DNA of 14,177 nt from positions 1 to 14,177 of the forward strand of contig JAHCKJ010000030.1 of assembly GCA_026125835.1 (NCBI GenBank), given 5' to 3'. The DNA comes from Sphingopyxis sp. (lineage in GTDB: Bacteria > Pseudomonadota > Alphaproteobacteria > Sphingomonadales > Sphingomonadaceae). Shown here one piece after another: positions 1 through 6,487 of this stretch. Position 1 is the stretch's first letter. Every line of letters begins with the position of its first letter. A program made the translations under genes and the position numbers. The notes under the pieces were generated by a model. It searched no databases. It worked only from the letters and a program-made list of their open reading frames with translations, and was not told the origin of the DNA.

Positions 1-444
1 GATCGCCGCCGTCAGCCGCGCCAGGCGCGCGCTGTCGTCGGCGCAAGCCGCGACGACATATTCGATGGTGAGCCGTTGGCTTTCGGCAATGCACGACATG
101 ACCAGCGCCAGCGGCAGTTTGACGCGGCGGGCCATGTGGGCATTCTGGCAGGCGATCGTCGCGACCTCCTGTCCCGCGGCGTCGGCATATTTGGTTTCGG
201 TATGGCGTGCGCTGCCGCGGACATAGGATTCGAGCAATTCGCCCTCGACCGGTCGATCGACGCTGGGCAGGGCGTTGAAGGCATCCCAATAGGCGCGCGC
301 GATCGCCTCTTCGCGGCCGGCAATGATCGCGTAAACTTCGCGCGCGTGGGCGGCAAGCTGGCCGTCGAGGTCGTAATAGGGGAAGCGTTCGGCCATCGCG
401 ACCGGGTCGATTTGCTGCTTATGAATCGGATTATCCTTCACCAT
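1..444 (-). CDS. Probable globin-type sensor protein, N-terminal part (possibly a methyl-accepting chemotaxis protein), cut by window edge
   Basis: The minus-strand frame from the ATG at 444 stays open to base 1, giving the first 148 residues; the C-terminus lies outside the window. The start is preceded by purine-rich AGGGAAGCAGGA. The segment is alpha-helical, without signal peptide or membrane segment. Residues 21-55 (FPYYDLDG, then a helix ending in AYWDAFN) and the stretch around H103 (AHMARRVKLP) resemble the globin-coupled sensor fold, in which a proximal histidine before an R..LP motif binds heme. Alphaproteobacterial chemotaxis receptors and some diguanylate cyclases carry such N-terminal domains. 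The output domain is not visible, so the chemotaxis assignment is inference. It lies 121 bp downstream of the Lrp-type regulator on the same strand and is probably a separate unit. Confidence 0.5.
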   Translation of the reverse strand, partial: MVKDNPIHKQQIDPVAMAERFPYYDLDGQLAAHAREVYAIIAGREEAIARAYWDAFNALPSVDRPVEGELLESYVRGSARHTETKYADAAGQEVATIACQNAHMARRVKLPLALVMSCIAESQRLTIEYVVAACADDSARLARLTAAI

Positions 445-565
445 GATCCTGCTTCCCTGATCGATCCAATGGGGCGCGAGTCTGCCGCTCGTCATCGTCC
501 GCAAAACATATGACCGTGGTATGCGGCAGCGATAGTAAATTGGTCGTTAACCAGGGCCGAGTTTT

Positions 566-1045
566 TCAGCCCTTTTGGCGATCGTCCGCAGGGACCGGAT
601 AGCCCTCGAACGCCTTGATCGTGCGCAGGGCAAAGGCGCTGTGCATCGCCGCGACGCCGGGCAGGCGCGACAGGCAATGGCGGTGGAGCCGGTCGAAATC
701 GGCGACGTTGCGCGCCGCAACGCGCAGCCGGTAGTCGGAGGCGCCCGAAAGCAGCTGGCATTCCAGGATCTCGTCGAAACTTTTGACCGCGCTCTCGAAC
801 GCAGTCAGCGCCTCCTCGCTCTGCGAGGTCAGGCTGATATCGACGAACACATCCAGCCCCAGCCCGATGCGCTCGGGGGCGAGGCGCGCGGTATAGCCGG
901 TGATGATCCCCGCCGCCTCCAGCGCGCGGACGCGGCGGTGGCACGCCGACGCCGACAGGCCTACCATTTCGCCAAGCTCGGCCGCCGGGCGCGGACCGCC
1001 GCGTTGCAGCATGTCGAGGAGCTTGCGGTCGATTCGGTCAATCAT
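566..1045 (-). CDS. Lrp/AsnC-family transcriptional regulator, probable regulator of ald
   Basis: This 159-aa protein has the normal length and layout of the Lrp/AsnC family. Residues 1-50 form the winged helix-turn-helix (MIDRIDRKLLDML opening, then PAAELGEMVGLSASACHRR as the DNA-reading part). A RAM effector domain follows, with the typical LLSGASDYRLRV segment and the end LRTIKAFEGYPVP. The start at 1045 is chosen because the family begins at this methionine and AGGA lies 7 nt before it; an upstream in-frame methionine would add about 49 unrelated residues. The gene is divergent from ald with 158 bp between the starts. Lrp-type regulators (AldR) next to ald are known to control it in response to amino acids such as alanine, so control of ald and autoregulation are the likely job. 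The specific ligand is not shown by the sequence. Confidence 0.9.
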   Translation of the reverse strand: MIDRIDRKLLDMLQRGGPRPAAELGEMVGLSASACHRRVRALEAAGIITGYTARLAPERIGLGLDVFVDISLTSQSEEALTAFESAVKSFDEILECQLLSGASDYRLRVAARNVADFDRLHRHCLSRLPGVAAMHSAFALRTIKAFEGYPVPADDRQKG

Positions 1046-1061
1046 TGTGCGTCCTGTAGCT

Positions 1062-1075
1062 ATATCGCGCGATAT
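1062..1075. promoter_or_regulatory. Perfect 14-bp palindrome, candidate operator of the lrp-ald intergenic region
   Basis: ATATCGCGCGATAT is its own reverse complement. It lies 16 nt before the regulator start and about 130 nt before ald, in the shared divergent promoter region. Lrp-family dimers bind imperfect palindromes of roughly this size with AT-rich ends. Binding by the adjacent regulator is inference. Confidence 0.45.
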
Positions 1076-1203
1076 TTGTGCGCGTTTGTCGCGAATCCAG
1101 CGACGATATGCAAGCACCTCGCGCGCCGTTTCTGCTATCAGGCGCAGCATGAACGACGCGGCGCCGGAACAGCGCGACCGGCGGCGAACCAATGGAGAGC
1201 GAC

Positions 1204-2319
1204 ATGATCATCGGCACCCCCAAGGAAATCAAGAATCACGAATATCGCGTCGGGCTGACTCCCGAAAGCGCGCGCGAACTCGTCGTTCACGGCCATCGCG
1301 TGCTGGTGCAGACGGGCGCGGGCGAGGGCATCGGCGCGCACGACCGCTTCTATGTCGAAGCGGGCGCCGAGATCGTCCAGAGTGCCGAAGAAATCTTCGC
1401 AACCGCCGACATGGTGGTGAAGGTCAAGGAACCGCAGCCCGGCGAGCGCGCGATGCTGCGCGAAGGGCAGATCCTTTACACCTATCTCCACCTCGCCCCC
1501 GATCCCGACCAGACGCGCGACCTGATGAAATCGGGCGCGGTGTGCATCGCTTATGAAACGGTCACCAGCCCGCACGGCGGCCTGCCGCTGCTGAAGCCGA
1601 TGAGCCAGGTCGCGGGCCGCATGTCGATCCAGGCGGGGGCGACCGCGCTGGAAAAGGCGCATGGCGGCCGCGGCGTGCTGCTCGGCGGCGTCCCCGGCGT
1701 TGCGCCGGGCAAGGTGTGCGTGATCGGCGGCGGCGTCGTCGGTTTCAACGCGGCGCAGATGGCGGCGGGGCTGGGTGCCGACGTCACCATCCTCGACCGC
1801 GATCCCGAAGTGCTCGAACGGGTCGGCACCTTTTTCGAGGCGCGCGCCAAGACGCGCTTTTCGAACCGCGCGAATCTCGCCGAATGCGTCGCCGAGGCCG
1901 ATCTGGTGATCGGCGCGGTGCTGATCCCCGGCGCCGAGGCGCCCAAGCTGGTCAGCCGCGAAATGCTCGGCACGATGCGTCCGGGCTCGGTGCTCGTCGA
2001 CGTCGCGATCGACCAGGGCGGCTGCTTCGAGACCAGCCACGCGACGACCCACGCCGACCCGACCTATATCGTCGACGGGATCGTCCATTATGCCGTCGCC
2101 AACATGCCGGGCGCGGTCGCGCGCACCAGCACCTATGCGCTCAACAACGTCACCCTGCCGCACGCGCTGCGCATCGCCGATTTGGGGTGGAAAGAGGCTT
2201 TGAAGCGCGACGTGCATCTTGCGCAGGGTTTGAACGTATGGAATGGCAAGGTGACGTTCGAGGCCGTCGCCGAAGCGATCGGGACGGACTATGCGCCTGT
2301 GGAACAGGCGCTCGCCTGA
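1204..2319 (+). CDS. ald: Alanine dehydrogenase
   Basis: The 371-aa product matches the usual length of Ald, which catalyses NAD-dependent oxidative deamination of L-alanine to pyruvate and ammonium (reversible) in the cytoplasm. The opening MIIGTPKEIKNHEYRVGLTP is typical. The residues known to bind substrate or act in catalysis in this family are all present at the expected positions: R15, K75, H96 and D270. The nucleotide-binding loop GGGVVG is at residues 175-180, and the MSQVAGRMSIQAG segment is at about 133-145. The ATG at 1204 is preferred over an in-frame ATG at 1192 because the family starts there and GGAGAG precedes it. The gene is divergent from an Lrp/AsnC regulator, a common arrangement for alanine catabolism, and is followed after 21 bp by a small membrane-protein gene that may be co-transcribed. 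Confidence 0.97.
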   Translation: MIIGTPKEIKNHEYRVGLTPESARELVVHGHRVLVQTGAGEGIGAHDRFYVEAGAEIVQSAEEIFATADMVVKVKEPQPGERAMLREGQILYTYLHLAPDPDQTRDLMKSGAVCIAYETVTSPHGGLPLLKPMSQVAGRMSIQAGATALEKAHGGRGVLLGGVPGVAPGKVCVIGGGVVGFNAAQMAAGLGADVTILDRDPEVLERVGTFFEARAKTRFSNRANLAECVAEADLVIGAVLIPGAEAPKLVSREMLGTMRPGSVLVDVAIDQGGCFETSHATTHADPTYIVDGIVHYAVANMPGAVARTSTYALNNVTLPHALRIADLGWKEALKRDVHLAQGLNVWNGKVTFEAVAEAIGTDYAPVEQALA

Positions 2320-2340
2320 CAACAAGGACATGGTGCAAGA

Positions 2341-2577
2341 ATGACCGACCAAGCTCCCCCGCCGCCGCACGACGACGAACCCGAGGAGAATGAGGTGCTG
2401 CGCGCCGCGCGCGAGCGCCGCCAGCAGCAGGAAGCCGCCGACGCCGCGGAGGCCGCCGACAAAGAGGCGGCGAAGGGCAAGCGCGGCTGGAAAACCGCTG
2501 CCGCGGCGGGCATCGGCATCGGCTCGGCGGCGGTGATCGCCGCGCTGCTTTACGCGAACCGCGATAAGTTGAAGTGA
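2341..2577 (+). CDS. Small hypothetical membrane protein
   Basis: This 78-aa protein has no family I recognise. The N-terminal half (residues 1-48) is highly charged and low in complexity, with a Pro/Asp/Glu start and then an Ala/Glu/Arg/Gln-rich helix likely to be coiled. A Lys/Arg cluster (KGKRGWK) precedes a single hydrophobic Ala/Gly/Ile-rich segment at about residues 52-71, and the tail is ANRDKLK. The layout suggests a single-pass inner-membrane protein with a soluble N-terminal helix on the cytoplasmic side. Codon use matches that of its neighbours, which supports it being real. It starts 21 bp after ald and may share its transcript. Function unknown. Confidence 0.7.
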   Translation: MTDQAPPPPHDDEPEENEVLRAARERRQQQEAADAAEAADKEAAKGKRGWKTAAAAGIGIGSAAVIAALLYANRDKLK

Positions 2578-2579
2578 TC

Positions 2580-2606
2580 GAAAGGGCGTCCGACGGCTAC
2601 CCTTTC
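2580..2606 (+). terminator. Possible terminator hairpin after the ald unit
   Basis: GAAAGGG (2580-2586) pairs with CCCTTTC (2600-2606), and the loop holds a further small CGTC/GACG stem. It begins 3 nt after the stop of the small membrane-protein gene. There is no clear T-run after it, so rho-independent termination is uncertain. Confidence 0.4.
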
Positions 2607-2647
2607 AGTATAGGCTTATGGCCGCTTTGGGGCGGGGAGCGGACATT

Positions 2648-2844
2648 GCCGATCCTCCCCGGAACGGGGAGGGGGACCAGCGAAGCTGGTGGAGGGGCAC
2701 CCTCGGTTTGCCTTGCCGCCGAAGTCGTGCTCCTCGGCTAGGTTGCCGGAAAGCTTGGGTCTTCCAGCCTGGCGTTGCGGTAACCGCCTGTGCCCCTCCA
2801 CCACCCTTCGGGTGGTCCCCCTCCCCCGTTGGGGGAGGATCGGC
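2648..2844. repeat. Inverted pair of nested-hairpin repeats (REP/BIME- or MITE-like element)
   Basis: The left arm (2648-2700) and right arm (2790-2844) are near-complete reverse complements, separated by an 89-bp spacer. Each arm itself contains two hairpins. The left arm has CCTCCCC/GGGGAGG and then ACCAGC-GAA-GCTGGT. The right arm read in reverse has CCTCCCCC/GGGGGAGG and then ACCACCC-GAA-GGGTGGT. The arms therefore differ mainly by changes that keep the base pairing. From memory, GC-rich intergenic repeats of this style are common in sphingomonads. No transposase gene and no clear target-site duplication are visible. Confidence 0.8.
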
Positions 2845-3005
2845 TGTTTCCGCAACCTGTCGTTACCTACCGTCGAAGACGTGTGCGGACTGATCGCGAC
2901 CATGCGGTGCGGAATTATTCGGTACCGCTCCTAAGCAATTGCATATCGCGGCCATGGCGCTAAACCGGCGCGCATCGACCGAATAGAGTCAGAAACGGGG
3001 CTGAT

Positions 3006-3449
3006 ATGGCTGGCAATGAAACGAATGCGCGTCCGCGCGCGCCGCATTTGCAGGTGTATAAATGGGGTCCCGCGATGGCGGTGTCGATCCTGCACCGTGC
3101 CAGCGGCGATGGCCTCGCGATCGTCGGCGCGCTGATGTTCCTGTGGTGGCTCGGCGCGATCGCGGCGGGGCCGGACGCTTATGCCGCGTTCGTCGCGTGC
3201 GTCTGGCACGATCCCAGCCCCGAAATCACCCTGTTCCACCAGATCACGAACATTCTGGGCAAGGTCGTGCTCGTCGGGCTGACCTGGGCATTTTTCCAGC
3301 ATCTGTTCTCGGGCCTGCGCCACCTGATCCTCGACACGGGGGCGGGATATGAGCTCAAGACCAACAAGCTGTGGTCGGTGGTGGTCATCGCGGCGGGCGT
3401 ATCCGCGACGATCGCGACCTGGCTCTATATCATGGCGGGAGCACTCTGA
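3006..3449 (+). CDS. sdhC: Succinate dehydrogenase cytochrome b556 subunit
   Basis: This 147-aa membrane anchor of complex II has three hydrophobic segments, at roughly residues 33-53, 80-100 and 123-145. The family signature RPRAPHLQVYKW opens the protein, followed by SILHRASG, in which S27 and R31 correspond to the ubiquinone-site residues of the E. coli protein. H99 in FQHLFSGLRHLILD matches the heme b ligand, and the RHLxxD motif follows. With SdhD it holds the dehydrogenase at the inner membrane and passes electrons to ubiquinone. It is the first gene of the sdhC-sdhD-sdhA group, and its stop overlaps the sdhD start by one base (TGATG), so translation is probably coupled. Confidence 0.97.
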   Translation: MAGNETNARPRAPHLQVYKWGPAMAVSILHRASGDGLAIVGALMFLWWLGAIAAGPDAYAAFVACVWHDPSPEITLFHQITNILGKVVLVGLTWAFFQHLFSGLRHLILDTGAGYELKTNKLWSVVVIAAGVSATIATWLYIMAGAL

Positions 3450-3850
3450 TGGGCGACGGTACCCAGCTCGGCAAGGTTCGCGGCCTCGGTTCGGCGAAAC
3501 ACGGGTCGCACCACTGGCTCCAACAACGGTTGACCGCGCTTGGCAATATCCTGCTCGTCGGTTTCCTGTTCGTTTCGCTGGTCCGCCTGCCGCTCGGCGA
3601 CCATGGCGCGGTGCTGCGCTGGGCCGCGAACCCGCTCGTTGCGGTCGCGCTCGTGCTGTTGCTGGTCAGTGTGTTCTGGCACCTGCGGCTCGGCCTTCAG
3701 GTGCTGATCGAGGATTATGTACACGGGCCGATGCGGCTGCTCGCGCTCGTCCTGCTCAATTTCTATGTCGTCGGCGGCGCCGCATACGGGATCTTTGCGA
3801 TCGCCCGGATCGCGCTCGCGCCCGTGACGGCCGGCCCGGGGGGCATGTGA
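3449..3850 (+). CDS. sdhD: Succinate dehydrogenase hydrophobic membrane anchor subunit
   Basis: This 133-aa protein has three membrane segments (roughly residues 30-46, 60-80 and 97-122). Typical alphaproteobacterial SdhD motifs are visible: KHGSHHWLQQRLTALGN near the N-terminus, and FWHLRLGLQVLIEDYVH at 76-92. There H78 corresponds to the second heme b ligand, and D89-Y90 to the quinone-site Asp-Tyr pair of the E. coli subunit. The ATG at 3449 overlaps the sdhC stop and fits the family start; an earlier in-frame start would lie inside sdhC. The stop is separated from sdhA by a single base, so the three genes form one tight translational unit. Confidence 0.95.
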   Translation: MGDGTQLGKVRGLGSAKHGSHHWLQQRLTALGNILLVGFLFVSLVRLPLGDHGAVLRWAANPLVAVALVLLLVSVFWHLRLGLQVLIEDYVHGPMRLLALVLLNFYVVGGAAYGIFAIARIALAPVTAGPGGM

Positions 3851-3851
3851 C

Positions 3852-5666
3852 ATGACCGAAGCCTACAAGATCATCGACCATATCTATGACACCGTCGTCG
3901 TCGGCGCCGGGGGATCGGGCCTGCGCGCCACGATGGGCAGCGCCGAAGCGGGGCTGAAAACCGCGTGCATCACCAAGGTGTTCCCGACGCGCAGCCATAC
4001 GGTGGCCGCACAAGGTGGTATTGCCGCCAGCCTGGGCAATAATTCGCCCGACCACTGGACGTGGCATATGTACGACACCGTCAAGGGTTCGGACTGGCTA
4101 GGCGACCAGGACGCGATCGAATATATGGTCCGCGAAGCGCCCGCCGCGGTGTACGAGCTGGAACATGCCGGGGTGCCGTTCAGCCGCAACGCCGACGGCA
4201 CCATCTACCAGCGTCCGTTCGGCGGCCATATGCAGAATATGGGCGAAGGTCCGCCGGTCCAGCGCACCGCCGCCGCCGCCGACCGGACCGGCCACGCGAT
4301 GCTCCACGCGCTGTACCAGCAGTCGCTGAAATATGACGCCGACTTTTTCGTCGAATATTTCGCGCTCGACCTGATCATGGAAGACGGCCCCGACGGCAAG
4401 GTTTGCCGCGGCGTCATCGCCCTGTGCATGGACGACGGCAGCATCCACCGCTTCCGCAGCCAAGCCGTCGTGCTCGCGACCGGCGGTTATGGCCGCAGCT
4501 ATTTCACCGCGACCTCGGCGCATACGTGCACCGGCGACGGCGGCGGCATGGTGCTGCGCGCCGGGCTGCCGCTGCAGGACATGGAATTTGTCCAGTTCCA
4601 CCCGACCGGCATCTATGGTGCCGGCGTCCTCATCACCGAAGGCGCGCGCGGCGAGGGCGGCTATCTCACCAACTCCGAGGGCGAGCGGTTCATGGAACGC
4701 TATGCCCCGTCGGCGAAGGATCTGGCGTCGCGCGACGTCGTGTCGCGCTCGATGGCGCTTGAGATCCGCGAAGGTCGCGGCGTCGGCCCGCACAAGGACC
4801 ATATCTTCCTGCACCTCGACCATATCGATCCCGCGGTGCTCGCCGAGCGGCTGCCTGGCATTACCGAAAGCGGCAAGGTGTTCGCCGGCGTCGACCTGAC
4901 GCGCCAGCCGCTGCCCGTCGTGCCGACGGTCCATTATAATATGGGCGGCATCCCGTGTAACTATCATGGCGAAGTCGTCACGCTCGGCAAGGACGGCCCC
5001 GACACCGTCGTCCCCGGCCTGTTCGCGGTCGGCGAGGCTGCGTGCGTGTCGGTGCATGGCGCGAACCGCCTTGGCTCGAACAGCCTGATCGATCTGGTCG
5101 TCTTTGGCCGCGCGACCGGGCATCGCCTGCGCGACATCATCAAGCCGGGCGCGGCGCAGCAGCCGCTGCCGAAGGACAGCGCCGACCTGGCGCTCGGCCG
5201 CCTCGACCATTTCCGCCATGCCAAGGGCGGGTCGCCGACCGCGGAAATCCGCACCGAAATGCAGCGCGCCATGTCGGCGCACGCCGCGGTGTTCCGCACC
5301 GACGAACTGATGGCCGAGGGCAAGGAAAAGCTGACCAAGACGTATCAGCGGATGAACGACGTCGGGGTCACCGACCGCAGCCTGATCTGGAACACCGACC
5401 TTGTCGAAACGCTCGAGCTCGACAATCTGATCAGCCAGGCGACGGTGACGATGCATTCGGCCTATAACCGCAAGGAAAGCCGCGGCGCCCATGCGCACGA
5501 GGATTTCCCGAACCGCGACGATGCGAACTGGATGAAGCACACCGTGGCGTGGTTCGACGGCTGGGGCGGCAAGGGCGGCGGCGTCCGCCTCGATTACCGG
5601 CCGGTGCACGAATATACGCTGTCGGACGACGTCGAGTATATCAAGCCGAAGGCGCGGGTTTATTGA
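3852..5666 (+). CDS. sdhA: Succinate dehydrogenase flavoprotein subunit
   Basis: This full-length 604-aa catalytic subunit of complex II oxidises succinate to fumarate in the TCA cycle. The FAD-binding GAGGSGL is at residues 18-24, and H49 in TRSHTVAAQGG is the histidine that carries covalent FAD. The active-site residues are in place: H250 (HPTG), R294 (SRDVVSR), H361 (VHYNMGG) and R406 (HGANRLGSNSL), each shifted by 7-8 positions from the E. coli residues. The C-terminal end with EYTLSDDVEYIKPKARVY is complete. The normal partner gene sdhB does not follow; a 75-aa unknown ORF overlaps the stop by one base instead. Without SdhB from elsewhere, electrons could not pass from FAD to the membrane subunits. 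Confidence 0.98.
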   Translation: MTEAYKIIDHIYDTVVVGAGGSGLRATMGSAEAGLKTACITKVFPTRSHTVAAQGGIAASLGNNSPDHWTWHMYDTVKGSDWLGDQDAIEYMVREAPAAVYELEHAGVPFSRNADGTIYQRPFGGHMQNMGEGPPVQRTAAAADRTGHAMLHALYQQSLKYDADFFVEYFALDLIMEDGPDGKVCRGVIALCMDDGSIHRFRSQAVVLATGGYGRSYFTATSAHTCTGDGGGMVLRAGLPLQDMEFVQFHPTGIYGAGVLITEGARGEGGYLTNSEGERFMERYAPSAKDLASRDVVSRSMALEIREGRGVGPHKDHIFLHLDHIDPAVLAERLPGITESGKVFAGVDLTRQPLPVVPTVHYNMGGIPCNYHGEVVTLGKDGPDTVVPGLFAVGEAACVSVHGANRLGSNSLIDLVVFGRATGHRLRDIIKPGAAQQPLPKDSADLALGRLDHFRHAKGGSPTAEIRTEMQRAMSAHAAVFRTDELMAEGKEKLTKTYQRMNDVGVTDRSLIWNTDLVETLELDNLISQATVTMHSAYNRKESRGAHAHEDFPNRDDANWMKHTVAWFDGWGGKGGGVRLDYRPVHEYTLSDDVEYIKPKARVY

Positions 5667-5893
5667 TGTCCGTCGAACTGACAGATGCGGTGGTCTCCTT
5701 CGTTCGCGCGACGATCAAGGACGGAAACGGGCGCACGGCATCTGTTGCGCTAAAAGAGGACGGAATAGAGCTTTATCGGCGACGTCCGCGCCAAGGGAAA
5801 AAGGCGTTCATCAGCTATGAGCGTCTGTTCGAGCTAGCGCTCAAGGACAATCCCGGATTTTTCGAGAACGACCCTATTAAGCGCGGTCGCTAA
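5666..5893 (+). CDS. Hypothetical protein coupled to sdhA
   Basis: This 75-aa, soluble and basic protein begins on the last base of the sdhA stop codon (TGATG). I do not recognise a family. It has a pattern of short strands and helices (FVRATIKDGNGRTASVALKE, then ELYRRRPRQGKKAFISYERL) and a C-terminal NPGFFENDPIKRGR. The coupling to sdhA and the fair coding quality suggest it is real and translated with sdhA. Its base composition is a little more AT-rich than that of sdhA. In this position one would expect sdhB or a small gene before it. It ends 29 bp from the end of the convergent toxin gene. Confidence 0.6.
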   Translation: MSVELTDAVVSFVRATIKDGNGRTASVALKEDGIELYRRRPRQGKKAFISYERLFELALKDNPGFFENDPIKRGR

Positions 5894-5922
5894 AATATAC
5901 GTTGTGGTTTGGTTCCGACCGA

Positions 5923-6204
5923 CTACAATTTTCGAGCGATATCCATTCGTTCGTGCAGGATCCGAATCACGCAAATTGAAGCGTCGGATTCCTTGCTGAA
6001 TATGCAAAGATGATGGCCGGAACGAATTTTCCATAATGTGTCTATCGGCTGCGCGATACGCAAGCCTGCCGCGACTTTGCGCAGATCCTCCTCGATTTGA
6101 CCGACATAATCATCCGCCTGATCGACGCCCCAACGGTCGGCGGTGTAAAGCCAGATGTCGGTGATGTCGCGGCGCGCTGCGGGCGACAGCAGATAACGCG
6201 TCAT
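5923..6204 (-). CDS. ParE/RelE-superfamily toxin
   Basis: This 93-aa protein has the usual size and pattern of ParE-type toxins. It opens with YLLSPAARRDITDIWLYTADRWG, continues with A..YV.QIEEDLRKVA, then IRSGHHLCIF, and ends with VIRILHERMDIARKL (the family's I.RILH..MD motif). ParE toxins poison DNA gyrase, while RelE relatives cut mRNA at ribosomes; the IRILHERMD ending fits ParE better. The start overlaps the antitoxin stop by 4 bp (ATGA), so the two are translationally coupled. The pair lies convergent to the sdhA-linked ORF and its base composition is lower in GC than its neighbours, consistent with acquisition by transfer. The exact target is not known from sequence. Confidence 0.9.
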   Translation of the reverse strand: MTRYLLSPAARRDITDIWLYTADRWGVDQADDYVGQIEEDLRKVAAGLRIAQPIDTLWKIRSGHHLCIFSKESDASICVIRILHERMDIARKL

Positions 6205-6455
6205 GCTGCGCCTTTATAATTCACCCGCATGTCTTTCAGAAACTCGTCAAAATCGAATGGTTCGGGAGGGCCGCTATCGATGCCCTCCTGAATTGCGGCG
6301 CGCAGCGCCTGCAATTTTTCATCATCGGCAATATAGCGCCGCATTGCTTCGCGCACGACTTCGCTCATGGTCGCGAACTCGCCCGATTCGACCTTGCGCC
6401 GTGCAAATTGGATGAAGGGTTCGCCGAGGGCGACCGAGGTGTTCTTGACAGCCAT
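6201..6455 (-). CDS. ParD-type ribbon-helix-helix antitoxin
   Basis: This 84-aa protein begins with KNTSVALGEPFIQFARRKVESGEF and ATMSEVVREAMRRYI, the ribbon-helix-helix DNA-binding domain (residues 2-43) of the ParD/CopG-like antitoxin family. A helical linker (KLQALRAAIQEGIDSG) leads to a C-terminal toxin-binding segment with FDFDEFLKDM. Such antitoxins neutralise the cognate ParE toxin and repress their own promoter, more strongly as the toxin-antitoxin complex. It precedes the toxin gene with a 4-bp overlap. A 19-bp inverted repeat lies 8 bp upstream of its ATG. No strong ribosome-binding site is visible before the start. Confidence 0.92.
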   Translation of the reverse strand: MAVKNTSVALGEPFIQFARRKVESGEFATMSEVVREAMRRYIADDEKLQALRAAIQEGIDSGPPEPFDFDEFLKDMRVNYKGAA

Positions 6456-6463
6456 GACGCCAA

Positions 6464-6482
6464 ATTACCAAAATTTGGTAAT
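6464..6482. promoter_or_regulatory. Operator palindrome of the toxin-antitoxin operon
   Basis: ATTACCAAA and TTTGGTAAT are perfect 9-bp arms around a single central A at 6473. The site sits 8 bp before the antitoxin start and is much more AT-rich than its surroundings. A ribbon-helix-helix dimer pair is expected to bind such a site for autorepression; the binding is inferred from position and symmetry. Confidence 0.75.
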
Positions 6483-6487
6483 GCGGT

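Larger units (their letters stand above)
2578..3005. other. Gene-free intergenic stretch between the ald unit and sdhC
   Basis: I see no credible gene in these 428 bp; short open frames here are not protein-like. The stretch holds a hairpin just after the upstream stop, a 197-bp inverted hairpin repeat pair (2648-2844), and then about 160 bp of leader before sdhC. The leader has a weak possible promoter: TTGCAT at 2939-2944 and TAAACC at 2961-2966, with 16-bp spacing. The sdh operon must be transcribed from somewhere in this leader, because the gene upstream ends more than 400 bp away. Confidence 0.6.

Noticed and set aside
445..565. A chemotaxis-type (sigma-28) promoter before the sensor gene
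   Set aside because: I could not find a convincing TAAA / GCCGATAA pair at the proper spacing.
1138..2370. A 410-codon open frame antisense to ald
   Set aside because: ald carries all its family residues on the plus strand; the opposite frame is rich in Arg/His/Ala without domain features.
2648..2844. The hairpin repeat as a CRISPR array or insertion sequence
   Set aside because: There are only two inverted arms, no regularly spaced direct repeats and no transposase frame; no clear target-site duplication is visible.
2618..2934. Short open frames over the hairpin repeat
   Set aside because: They follow the repeat sequence, have no ribosome-binding site and no protein-like composition.
4098..5609. 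A 503-codon open frame antisense to sdhA
   Set aside because: It mirrors the strongly conserved sdhA and its translation is low in recognisable motifs. Long antisense frames are expected in GC-rich genes with few stop codons.
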